64,000 nt of DNA from NCBI GenBank assembly GCA_019843655.1, contig JACDQD010000004.1:29709872-29773871 (forward strand), read 5' to 3'. The notes under the pieces were generated by a model that was not told the DNA's origin, ran no database searches, and saw only the letters and a list, made by a program, of their open reading frames with translations. This DNA is from Lethocerus indicus. Lineage: Eukaryota; Arthropoda; Insecta; Hemiptera; Belostomatidae. A program made the translations under genes and the position numbers. This document shows positions 15,021 through 27,700 of this stretch, in pieces. The stretch's first letter is position 1, and the number at the start of each line of letters is the position of its first letter.

Positions 15021-17626
15021 TCGATTTAGTTGTTTCCCCTACTTTCGGACCCTCCCGGCTACTCAATTTATTTAAATGTGTTTCGACAGTCGATGTTATT
15101 GGATTTATAGAGCAATCGAAGTTAAGAACGAAATCATTTTGTTCGGACGGAACTTCTATAATTCTATTTTTGAGTTTTTCTTTGATTTCTATGGGCTTGC
15201 CCTCAATTCATAATCAATTAGGTTTTTAGGATTGATCCCCGATTCATTTAACCGCTAAACTATGTCTAAAACCCGGTGATATGGAATTTCACTTTGACAA
15301 ATTGCTTGCTTAAGAGCTCCAGGTGGCGGACCGAATTTTCGTTCATTTAAAACTTGTACTAATTTTTACGAGATAGCCTGAGCTGCCGACGGAGCATTAT
15401 ACCAGCAATGGCTGTTACCGTCCTTGGAGGACTCGAGAAAATGAAATGCTTTATGTCAATTTGACCAATTGCATCCAATTCCCCCGCATTTGTATTGAGG
15501 TTGTTTACGTTTCAGTATCGGGAATGGGACAATACTGATCATTACTCGTGAAGTAAGCCTTTATAGACGCCTACATACAGTTGTGTAGAACATCTAATAA
15601 ACTGAACGTTACATTTTTGGCGTGAGTCACCGGGGAATTCGCTTGCCTGTTCGCCGCCACTGTTAATTGGTGGCATTGGTTTTAAAATTAGACCGTTCAT
15701 ACGGAAGCGTTTGGGGGAATTATTTCTGCTCGCGATATCCGAAATAGCGCCAACGGTGTAACAAGGCCCCTTTTAGGTTTGGCCCGGGTCCCGAGCTGGG
15801 GCGCTCTATTTATCGCCCGGTTCTCAAATAAAAGTAACTTCATTTATAACTATCTGTGCACCGCTCGTACACACCCGGAGGTATCTCAGTGCCGAATGTC
15901 TGACTCACGGGCGTACCTTATTTTTTTGTGCTGCAAATAAACGCTCTTCGAATTCCACTGCTCCGAAATTGTTTTCGAGTGAATCACTTCGTGTACGCGC
16001 GGACGCTGAAATGTATACACACAAGTTTCGTCTATTTTGTATATTAATTATTCATTAGGATATAATTTCCTGATTAACCACACATTTGAGTAGCTTTTCA
16101 GCCGAGTAAACAGTGTTTTTGTCCATGAGGGGGGCCGAATCACTCAAGTACGGTATTACAGATACATAGTATCTATGCAGAGGAGAGCTGGTATCGAAAC
16201 GGCATCCTATAATGCACAAGGCGGCATTATACTATAGTATTTTTGAAAATATTTCGCCCACGAACATTTCATATTCTCGGTCTTTCGTATTCTCTGTTCG
16301 GGGGAGCGTAAAAGGAAGTATGATTTCAGATAAGTTCCCTACCGTTTAATTTCCGCCGGCGGTCAGTGGCAATAGGCACTTATAATTGTAAATAGGATCC
16401 GGTAGGTTTCGAAATGGAATTTATTTTGATACTATCGATTTTACCTCGGGATATATCATCGTAATCCGGCGACAGTTAATAACGGGCTTAATTTCAGAAA
16501 CTCGTTTGAGTTACGGCTAGACTACTCTAAACCGGACGTTCCGTCCTGTCATCCTGCTTTAAAATCAGAGGGTAACTACAAGGAAACTGGTCCCCTTCCC
16601 GAGAGTGTCGATTTAAACGCACCTGGAGTTCATACGGGAAGTCAATTAATGTTATTAGTTACCAATGTTATCTCTATGTTATTATCTCCTTCTGAACTTA
16701 AATCATGACTAGTGTACGTCATTTAAACCTTTTTATTGCAGAATTAATTAAGCCGTCCATTAATTTAAGTAGATATTTTTTCCATTTAGTTGCTTAGGTC
16801 AATTCTGATCATGTTGGCACCTTTTGCTCAATTCTGGCATTTGTTCTACTATTTCTTACTCAATTTTGATAACTTTTGTTACCTTTCGAATGGTGTTCGG
16901 GTCGTCTTTCTCCCAACACGATCAGTAAAATAACTGTCCGCCCGAACTCATTTGACTTTCCGATGGGGTCGTGGTCGTTCGTTGGCGCCCCCCTTCCAAA
17001 ATAGCCTTTCTCAGAATCCCGTAGCCCGGATTCCGCGCGGAATATATAATTTCATTTCTTATTTTATTCAGATAATTTTAATGAGGTGGACCCGCGAGCC
17101 AACAATTTCAATTTCTAACTCGTTTGCCAAAATGTCTGGTCAGATCGGTGCCACCTAATTGGTGGAATTTGTTTTTCTGGCCGGCAGTCTCTAAGTAAGA
17201 GGGCCCGCTGGTGAGTGGACGTGTAGCGAATAAATTTTTATCCCATTTAATTTACCATTCGGATCCTCGAGTAGCCGCCAGTTTAAAATCTCGACCGAGG
17301 CGCCTCCTCCCGACTCGGTTTGAATTTATTTTCCAAATCCTTAATTTGCTTACGCCTGCCAAATATACTCTCAGAATTTCCCGCATACATTATTTTGTCG
17401 CGTATATTTGCAATTATATCCGCAGATAATACGGTTAATTTGACTTTAGGTCTGAATCGTAATTTATTGTTGCCGCAGAAACAGTTAACATTATTATTTG
17501 CTCGCATCAGTGTATTCTGTATAAAATATAGTTTTACCCAAATTGTACCGGGAGTAATATTTCGTTACAAATCGGACACCTGATTCATTAATTGAATTGC
17601 CTCGACGGCCTGCCGCGAAAAATTCA

Positions 17627-17649
17627 TTGTTCCGATTCGGACGGAACAA
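17627..17649. repeat. Short hairpin in a CpG-rich stretch
   Basis: TTGTTCCG and CGGAACAA form a perfect 8-bp stem around a 7-nt loop. Confidence 0.4.
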
Positions 17650-20600
17650 CAGTAAAGTCCATTTTCGTTGCCGTGTTCCGCAAAGCCTTTGTCGTTGCCG
17701 TTCCACATATCGAACGTGCGAACAATTATTTCGAGACAATTGTTTCATTGTTCGGACGTTTTGAATTCCCCCGGCGGTATCCCGTTTCGGCTTTGGCCCC
17801 CGATATCGGCCCCCATTCACCGGATGAATGAATAGAAATGGTCGAAAAACAAATTTACTCGGATTCACTTAATTATGCTAACCAGTAGCAATGGCCATTC
17901 CTATGAAATTTTTAAAAAGAGGATTTTAATCCATACATTTGTACGTCATCACTTTCAGAATATCTTATTTACTATTCGCTCTTATTGGATAAGAAATATT
18001 TTCATTCTGGTTTAAACGTTCAGTTCTTAAATTTTAATTATTACATTTTAATAATTGTCTACGCAGAAAACTAGTAGCGTGAAAGTTAAAATTTAACCGA
18101 GTGTGCAATGTCTCGCTTGTGTTTAACAAGTAGGGACGAGAGGGCGCCTTACAAGGATGAGTGAGATGCATAAATGCTCTCATTAGCATATTCGCCTCGG
18201 CGTTCGTTCCTTTCTTTTTCCCCTCTTCACTTTATAGTTGGGAATCTCCCGTGCCTGATATTCTCTCCTCTCGGCACCTTACAAGGGCTAAGGACTCAGT
18301 CTGCATTCTCTCTGCGGGCCTCCTTTTGTTAGTAACACTAATATAATATCGGTTGATTTAAATTCGGCACTCGTCCTTCTGTCGGTCGCGACCAATAAAC
18401 GGGTGACCCATCGATTGCCGTAATTGGATTCTGCGACCCGATATTGACACACTTGAGCGGATATGATTGAATGAGACGTGCGTCATAGATTTTGCTTTTG
18501 GCGCACATAGCAAACAGTAGCAGTTGCACTGAAAGCGTTTCTGAGTTATACACATATATTTGAGTGAAATTGCAATGTTAATTTCTATAGATGCTGCGCG
18601 AAATTACCGTCCACGCATGTAAAACGCCTTAGTTTATCGTTTTAGTTATTATTGTGTTATTAACACAATTGCAAAAATATTTCGGACCTCGGTATTTTTC
18701 TCTGAACGTCTCGTGGAATGTATGTAAATTATTCCATCCAACAATCTGCGGCTCTGAATTAAATCGATTTCAATTAACTCAAAACTCATTTAAATAGTGA
18801 CCTCTAGTGAAGTACTTGAGTTCAGTGATAGTTAAAAGGAAATATTTGAAGGATACTTATATTGCTGTCTATCTATCAGATTTGAAACGTGTCTCTAGCA
18901 TTAGTAAACTGAACTTTAAGTTTATATACATGAAAATGTTGAAGATAATTATACCTATTTCTTTTTTTTTTCTGCAGGTATTCACAACGCTCCATTTGCC
19001 TGGGAAAACTGTACGATAAGTGGAAAACACGCAAGTATCCAGTACGCTCTCTCTCTCTACACCCGCGTTCTGACCTTCCTGTTTCTTTTGCCGGGTACTT
19101 AACATTCTTCGTTTTATCTTAGACCGTGGGACATTGCAGCCGGCGGCCGCTTGTATTCTACTGAAAGTACAATCCGGACCGGGCATCCGGTCGCTGTCCT
19201 CCCCGATAATCTCCCCCTCGTTTTCTTCCCTCTTTTAGCACACTCACTGTCTTGAAACCGAAAAATTATTTTCGGAATCAAACCCAACGTCGAATACGAA
19301 TTCCAAACTGGTAACAACAAATAGCGCTCTAACGCAAGACTGATTACGCCACGAAAAATAAAATAAAATGAAATTTGACACCAAACTTTTCAGGCAAAAT
19401 TTGACACCAAAAACCCACTCATCGATTGTATCGATAGAATGTGATCTTTATCACTAACGGCGTACATATTAAATGTACAATTTAAATTGAGGTTTATATT
19501 TTTGTTCTCGAATGATAGTTTACCTATTAGATATCCTAAAGAGACCCAAAATTTTGAAGCAAACACTTTTGTCTTTCTTAATCTAAAAGCACCTATTGCA
19601 GCATCGATTATACTAAGTGTAACGGTGGGCAAACTGTCGTTCGCTTATTATAGCTTGGCTTTAGCGACGTAACGAGGGAAGTTTGGCGATAGTGAAAATC
19701 GTTGATCGCCTGGCTGGGGCGGGCATTTTAATTCACGGTTCGGATGTCGTAAAAGGAAAACCTCTCGGATGGGCGATATCTCGGCATCTCGAGAACGGAC
19801 ATCCGTCAAATAAGTTATAAATTATTCCCTTCGCGTTACACTGGGCTTTATCTTCTGTTGACATTTTGGCCATCGCGGACCTTGAAACGAATCCTTTTTA
19901 TTAACCGAAAGTATGTATAGAATTTTTAATTTATTTTCTCTACGTCAGAAGTTATTCTTGTTTTGTAATATGTGAATCGGATTCCGAAGTTCGTTCCGAC
20001 AGAAGAATCTAGATATTTGAGTGTTACCTTTATGTCTATTAATGAAACCGGGGAAACAAAGTAGTATACTCTGCTATCTAACGGTAACCGACGCTTAGAC
20101 TTCAGCCTCAGTCATGACGTCCGTTCGTCTTTAGTTTTATAATTTCTTTTTACCGATCCCCGATCCTGGGCAAAGTGGCCCCGGGTTCTAGGGCCGAGAA
20201 AATTGCTCGAGAATTGAGAAATCTCGGCCTTCGCGATTGAATTATGCATGAGTGACGCGGTTTTCTTTGCCGCCTTTTTTCATATATGGGGAAGGCGTTG
20301 TCCGCTTTTCCACCGGCTCCCAGCGGACCGCCACTCCTCGACCTGTTGGCCGGGAAAATTTTATTCAGATCGGTCCGCCATGATTTGTCTAAATGTGCGA
20401 ATCGATTTCTGATTCGCTACGAGGCGCGATAACGGTGCTACTGCCGCGAACTAGTGCAGTTTGAGTTTTCCAACAAGGAATCCAGAATGGAAACGAGCTG
20501 CAGAAGTTCAACTTCAAAGTCGAGTGCAAACATTACCTGTTCTACTATGTCAGGAAATAACACATGAAATGTTTAAAATGTTTATATACATATACTATTC

Positions 20601-21126
20601 AGTCGTAGCTCACCCTCATTCTCAGCCAACCGCATGGAATAATTTATAAAGCTATTAGTTCTTTCAGTATTCCTGTAATATTTTCAAAATCAAACACTTT
20701 CGATTGCATTCAGTTCTTCTATTGGGGGTCTTACAGAGTTCCATGTATTCGATTAGAAAATCGAATTAAATAATATACAAATACAGACAATTGATTCGGT
20801 AAATCTCATATCACAGATTTATAGATTGTTTCAGAAATATCCCCGAATAGTTTTTTTCACTTTAATATCCACCGAGCGAATTAATTGCATCTCGCCCATT
20901 GTATCTCGTTGCAGTCGTGTATTTCTGTCCCTGGCACCGGCTCTGGAGCAAGTGAAGGCTCCTCTACCAAATCCAAGGCTGGCGCCCAGAGCACTGCCAA
21001 GACCTAAAAGAGCGTGAAGTGGTGCTCTTGTAAGTACGTTTCGAAGTTCAAAGAAGCGTACAGAGTTCAAAAACTCGAATTCACGTGAACCGTCTAAAGC
21101 GCGCCCGCGAAAGAGAAAATGACGGT

Positions 21127-21151
21127 TTTTTTGTCGGAATTCGACAAAAAA
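21127..21151. repeat. Perfect 10-bp hairpin with T and A runs
   Basis: TTTTTTGTCG pairs with CGACAAAAAA around GAATT. There is no neighbouring gene for it to terminate. Confidence 0.45.
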
Positions 21152-22150
21152 TGATAACAGCGAAATGCAGTAATCTATGCATATCTAAATACGCCCACCT
21201 TCCTTTATGAGATCTTAGCCTTATATTTCCAACGATAAATTTATATTTTCTGTTGCTACTATAATGTTAAGAAGAGATTTCGATACTTGCGCGCTAGAAT
21301 TAATAATTGTATTTGCATTGAAAATTAATATTCAAGTCTCTTTTCAGGGACTCACTTCGTTCATTATGTGACACCGCTCTTTAAAGACAATGAATTGTCA
21401 TCCGGTTTGTACGCCAGTAGGTATGAGCCACTACATCCGGACATTTTTGCCATTTTATGTCACACTCGGAATTATGTGCTGGGGACTATATTTAATTTCA
21501 TTTAAATTTGGGTTAACATCTGAAAAAAGACTCCCTAAGAGGTAATTTTACAAGTCCCGTTAGTCAGGCGAGAGGCGCAACAAAATCCCTCTCAACCTTC
21601 TTTGGACACCTCGATATAGCTGTTTACCGGATTGTATGTTTTTCTTCCCCCCTTTATTTTGGTGTTATTTATGGTATTTTAGCTAGCCGTGGTCTGTTGA
21701 GTCGAGGCTTATTAATGCGGTGGCGTTGTGGCGGCTGTGGCTAATGGGACAGGTGGGCATAGCTGGGACCCAGTCAGTGAGTCAGCCGGGGGCGCACTGG
21801 CTCCCGGCCGCTTTGGCCATCATCTCCCAATAAAAAGACGTTTATTTCAGTGAATGGCCCTCCCGTAGTCGCGGGTCTCCCTTTCGCTCGGCCGCATTCT
21901 TAACCTATTTACGGCTCTTTCGTGTTCTTTATTTTTCACCCTGAGTCGATTCTGTTAATCGTTTATTAAACGCCGTCGGCCCAGTAGAAATATCCGGTCC
22001 AGTTTTCGGTGATATTTTCGGCCAAGAATGCGACGGGCCGGTGCCTCTTCTCTGTCGTAACAGCGGCCACTCGGCGTTCCCGTTCAACGACTAAGTCCAG
22101 AAGAGACTTCGTGAAATGTTTTGAGAACGTACGGAGACAGTTTCCGGCAC

Positions 22151-22316
22151 GAAGGGCTATTTTCCAGCGATCCACAAGTGGACAAGTGGATTGAGGTTCT
22201 CCCGCCATGAGGTTTCTCTTCAGAGTGCTTCGATAGGAATCGTGTCCCTCGAGAAAATTTGCGTGGGGAAACCAACGCCAAGAATGAGCCGGAAAGAAAA
22301 GAGAAATAAATTAGTT
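22151..22316. repeat. Dispersed repeat, copy A
   Basis: Shares a collinear series of blocks with 63201-63380: GAAGGG near the left end, CCAGCGATCCAC, GGACAAGTGGATT, CCAAGAATGAGCC and TTAGTT near the right end, at about 65-70% identity by eye with small gaps. No terminal inverted repeats or ORF support a class. Confidence 0.55.
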
Positions 22317-24694
22317 GACACCTGCATTTTAAAGAATTGGTCGCCAGGCAGTTTAAGAGCAAAACGGTCACCGATTATTTAGGGTATTTTCCCCTAAATT
22401 TGACTCTGTCATATCATTTCTTAGCGTGTTCTCTTGCCCGCTGGAGAATTGACTTTATCACCAGAAACAACATTTATTAAGCAATGAAAATGATCATTCC
22501 ATGAATTTTCCTTGTCATCCAACATATTGTATTCAAACAGTTTGTAATAAAAGTTTTCTGATTCCTGACAAAAATCGTTCTTTTGTAATAGAAATTCCAT
22601 ATTTTCCCCAGTTTTTTCTCCGCGGACGGGTTACAGGTGTAAAGGGGGCGAAATGCTTTACTCGTATTTTGGTTGTGGCGTCTTCCCTTTGGTTTTGGCT
22701 TGTTTGGCAGAACGGCTGTGTGCTGAGAGATGCCCATGGGCCCATCTTTGGCCGAGTTAGCCCGCACCAGCCGCATTCCTCCACCATTAATTCAACCCCA
22801 CGGCCAAGGGCACCACCCACCCCCCGCCCCTCCCACTCTCCCTGCCACCGTGCCAAAAAATCGCCACGTTTCTCACTCGAGAGTTATCCTTAAATTATTT
22901 TAGAGACCGCGGGCGGCTACGCTTGACACTGTTCTGGCCGGGTGTTGGAAGTGTTGACTGGACCGTGCCACGAGGTTCGATTTAAGTTCTGGCAAAGAGT
23001 CGGTGGGATTAATTTTAATGAAAGGGCGCCGAGAAAGTCTTTTTTCTTGTCTCTAACTGCCCGACTTATCGTTGCTTTTCGACCAACGGAGAACGACTCG
23101 GATTCACGTTTATTCCAATTACTTGGACGAGCCCAGACCATTGAGGCTGTCACTCGTCAATTTGCTGTTAAAGAGCACCAACTCATCTCTAGTGGTTCGA
23201 TGTGCGTTTTGGCGGAGTAGAAAAAATTTGCTTAACTTACTGTCGTAGCCGAAGGTACATTATACTGTTAGCCTCTGTACCCGGAAATAATTAAGATCTG
23301 TTCCTCCGCGTTAATAAAATAATTTAATTGTATTATAGATTAGTATATTATCATTACTGAAATAAAAATAATTGGGATGTATATTGCAAGCTATGAACCC
23401 ATAAAAACCGTTATTATACAATAGCACCTGTTCATGATGCGGCGCTATACCGGAATTGTAAATCATAACATCAGTGATAGTTGCATTTATGTTGGGCTGT
23501 TATAATAAAATTCTCCATTTACTTTACAGCAAGAAATTTTATTAACCGAATCGAATGTACAAGTTGTCCATTGCTTTTATTATTGTGGCTGAACACTGTT
23601 AATTTACATTACTTCAACACTTATATAACGCACATCTCTTATAGGACCGTTTGTGTTCACATTCGGAGGGAATGAACGACTTCCTCCCTTTCATAATTCA
23701 CTTATTGTGCCAAGTCCACGTGCTTCCTTTCAGGCTGATTAAATTCTCGACCGTTCCATTTGTCGGCGTTACAGACTTCCGCATGAATTGAACCGGTCAA
23801 AATCGGCCGTAACTCAAAAGACCTGTAGTTTGTAATAAACCCAATCGCTGTATCAATATTTAATCGTTCTGATCGTTCATATATTCTACTTCGACCGTTT
23901 CACCTCGTAAGGATGTCGAAAAGTATTAATCTTTAATAATCATATTAATGAAAGCTGTGTTGCGGAAATGAAAACCTGTGTCGCAGGTTATTTAGAACTG
24001 TCTAATTTTGAACTTAATAATTAAATGATAATATTTCTGCCTTAACGCTGGATCATCATTGCATATTCCTCTTAATCGCATGGTGTGGCCGCCACATCCT
24101 TCTGTCTATTTTTAATAGAGTGGGCTCTGGATCTCATCATACCTTCATCCGTTATCGTAAATCTAATTATAATATATATTAGGATATGAACTTCGGGAAC
24201 ATCGTCACATATGCAATTTTATGTACAGAACGAATCGTCCGTTCTTAAGACACTGATTACGCGCGTCCACTGAACTTGCAGCATGTTATCTGTAGACATG
24301 TCCCAGTATCGATATAGTAATAAACCCGTTCAGTTAGGAATGTGGCGGTTGTTCGATTTGAATGGAGCGAATTCCTAGGCCGGTCTCACCTTGACACTGA
24401 CGTCAAGAGCGAAGCTCGGCATTGACCCGGAAATGGTTTATTTCTGAATGTTGAGGAAGTCGCCGACGCCTCTGCGCTGTGGATTGAGAAACAAAGAGAT
24501 TTATACATTTTTCGGGCACTCGGCCCCCCCCTCCCGCCCCTGCTCGTTAGTGTGCAAATGAGAGGCAAACTTATTCAAGAGTTGTTTTCGAGCGCCGCGT
24601 TCCGAGACCTCGAATTGTATTCACTCACGCGCCCACCTCACTTTTGAACACATCCAGGCGACTGTTTCTCATGTCGAGTTTAATTCATTAGCGC

Positions 24695-24725
24695 CCCCTA
24701 GACCGGTTTCGCCTTGTTTTCGTAG
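24695..24725 (-). repeat. Partial hammerhead 3' half
   Basis: The minus strand has GGCGAAACCGGUCUAG, matching stem III, the cleavage triplet and the start of stem I of the family, preceded by CUACGAAAACAA where CUGAAGA would be. Stem II is missing. Confidence 0.3.
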
Positions 24726-27700
24726 TAAGTCGTTTCACGAATTTACTCCGACAGTAGTATCGATAAAGAAGGAAAAGACCATTCAATGCTCTTTATTCCA
24801 TGTAGGTTAGAACCAAGGATTTTGCTCCTTTTCCCGGGCCTCAAATTATATAACAACTTATTTCTTTTTCCTATTGTACTTTAACTTACATGTTTTAATT
24901 ACATTTAACGACCATAGTTCCGGCGGAAAGCCTAAAGAATCGCTCTGACACGTCTTGCAAACACCTTCGGGACCATTGTCCCGGTGTACGGAATATAAAA
25001 CAAATTTCTCACGGCTGGTTTAATGCAGCGAGGCAAAGTTACATATTATAAACAGTGTAACCTTTCTCTCGTACAATAACTTGACCGCGTATTCTTGCAT
25101 TTGGAAGGTTGCAAGGAATGATGCTTAGGGTATCGCCTGGAACTCTTGAATTCACAGTCAAAAACTGTGGTATTATCCTATTACTTTGTGGTAATTTTGG
25201 CTCGTTCACGTGTCTGGTACGAAGCCATTTCAGGACGAGGACTGTCGAAGGTTGTTATCCGCTATTGTCTCGAATTGCAGTTTCTGGCCAAAAGTTTCTA
25301 ACATTCTGACTTATAACTAACTTATAGAGCATTCAGGAATACGCTGCGGCCTTGTAGAGTGGATTGATTTATCATAGTGGTTGAGTAAACTCTGGGTATT
25401 TGAGGTAAAATCCTCCACGCTGTACACGTGTTCTTCAGCCAGGAAAGCGTCATTATGTTATAGTTAATGTTAGTAACACCGGGCTTCTGAAACTGACGCA
25501 TCTGGTGCAGTGGAGTGATTCATTTTTGGCCGATAACAGGTGCGTTTGTGAAATATAACCGGGAATAGGGAGGAGGGAGGAAGAAAGGAATTCTGACCGC
25601 CGTGTGACAGCTGTTCTCGGGGACGCTACTTGTCTGTGCCCACACTAGCCACTTCGGCTTTCTCAGCCCGCGCGGATCCTGTTCTAATTTTAGACCGGGC
25701 CGATGGTTGATCCTGCGGAGGACGGTGTGGGAATCGACTAATTCGAGCCTTAAGCTCGCTGGCTCGTGACGGCTGGAAAACAAAGGCTTAATTATGATCA
25801 CATGGGCGGAACACGCTTATACAGAGGCGATCCTCCGTCTTCGGAGACCCCGGTCCTTTAAATATCACTCGCGCTGCAATTTAAGTTTATATTCTGTGTG
25901 CTGCAGCATTACAGAAATAAAATGCTAATTGGTTTTATTAATTACAATAAATGTAACTATTTTATTACTGTTGGAATGATACTACGGAGAGAACCAGAAA
26001 GAGACAGCAATCGTTGTTTTTGTCATTCAATTCTCATCTGAAATGAAGGTGCCATTTCTTTAGGAGATTGCTATAGTTCTGCCAGGTACTAGGAAAAATT
26101 TCGATTCGTTAATACGCAAGGGACCATCGTCTGAGCCTTATCATGATCACTATAATAATTTCAACAGTAACCATATTTTCATATCAGTTTTATAAACTCA
26201 ATTAAAATTCGCATTTTGCGAAATGCAAAATAGAGGCGAAATAGAAGGTTGGTCATCAAATTATACCTTTTTTTAATCTTTTAGTTATTAATATATAATT
26301 TAAATATTCCTACGCATAAATCACCATTTATTGCAGTACTTTTATCTTAGCATATATGCGTAAGGATGGACGCCGGAGCTTTTCTTTCGAAACCATATTT
26401 GTGAATGCCGAGTTTCGCGATTGTAAAGAGAAACATTAACAACGACGACCCGATTATTCCCGATGTTCCCGTTTCGGATTAAGGCTTAATTGCCGCGTAC
26501 GCCACTTGGGATAATCAGACCTTGACTCTCAATGATATATTTGTCTTTCCTTAAAAATATATATTAATTATTTCGAATTAATTGTTTTATGATATTTTTA
26601 AATAAATAAGTTTCAGGCAGACGTCGATTATCGTACTGGGACTGTGTTCTCCGTATTCATTTCTAAGTTCGATCCGCCTTTGATGTCTCTCCGTATATCT
26701 CATTAATGATGATTTAAGCTGGTCGAGTCTCCAATTTAAATTTTTAAATACCCTTTTTTATGAGTTACGATATAAAATTTGCATCAAATCGGAGTTGTAG
26801 TCCCATTTTAAAGACGTCATTAACAGTCATAAAAATTGATTAGCGCATTGTTATATAATGGGCGGCTAATTGTGTTGACGTTGTACGAAGTTTCCCCGGT
26901 GGCTTCCTGTACGGGTCGATAGTCTTTTTAATTTTACCTTTGTCCATCGGCCCCGTTGGGACGCCAACGCCTAATTTTATTTAGGTAGCCGACAATTTTC
27001 TTTTAATAATTGGCGTAATCCTTTTTTTTATTTAGCGCGTAATGAGCGTTATTATGTGCAAATTATGACTTATTATCATTTCTGGCCGCTGCGTGCGGCT
27101 CGAACTCCTGCACGCGCAATTATTATTCGATTTTCAAATCAGCAGTCGTTCTGTCTGGAGCCGAAACTACATTCTGCATCTCCGAGTTTCCGTAGGCGTC
27201 CCACCAATTCGCTATGGAATTATTATTCGCTGCGCTTAAATTAATTTTCGCCGAGTCAGATTTATTGTCTGCCCTGATTTACACTGTCAGCAGAGTCGCG
27301 ATATAAATTACATTAGGAATATATAGCCCTTTCGGGCGGGTTAAATTGTTTTCGATAGCGTCACTCGCGATTGTCCCTCCACGCACAGTTTTAGACTGTC
27401 ACCGTTGAATTTCAGGGAAAACTAACAATGCCGCTGTATTGTTGCTTCATCGGCATCGAATGCGAAAAGCCGAAACCGGTCTAACTTATGGCCGAGTAGG
27501 CGACTGAGAGTTGATATCATGATATTAAAAATCGTCGAGGAGCCCAAAACTTCTAATAATTATTTTTTTATATTTTTTCACAGCTTCTTAAACATATTTA
27601 CTCCATAAATCTATCTGTTTATTGTTGGTTTGTTGATTTATCAATAAATTGAATACAGTTTCGGTGGGCCTCGGCGGGGGGCGGCCCTCACTCACCCCGT

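Larger units (their letters stand above)
6092..24689. other. Non-coding, no gene recognised
   Basis: Alternating AT-rich and CpG-richer stretches (the latter for example 16.9-17.2, 17.6-17.85 and 21.7-22.1 kb). The longest ORF (157 codons at 11661-12134, plus) has low-complexity, aromatic and Cys-rich composition with no domain. There are several scattered homeodomain-type TAATTA sites, as at 14440-14460. Confidence 0.45.
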
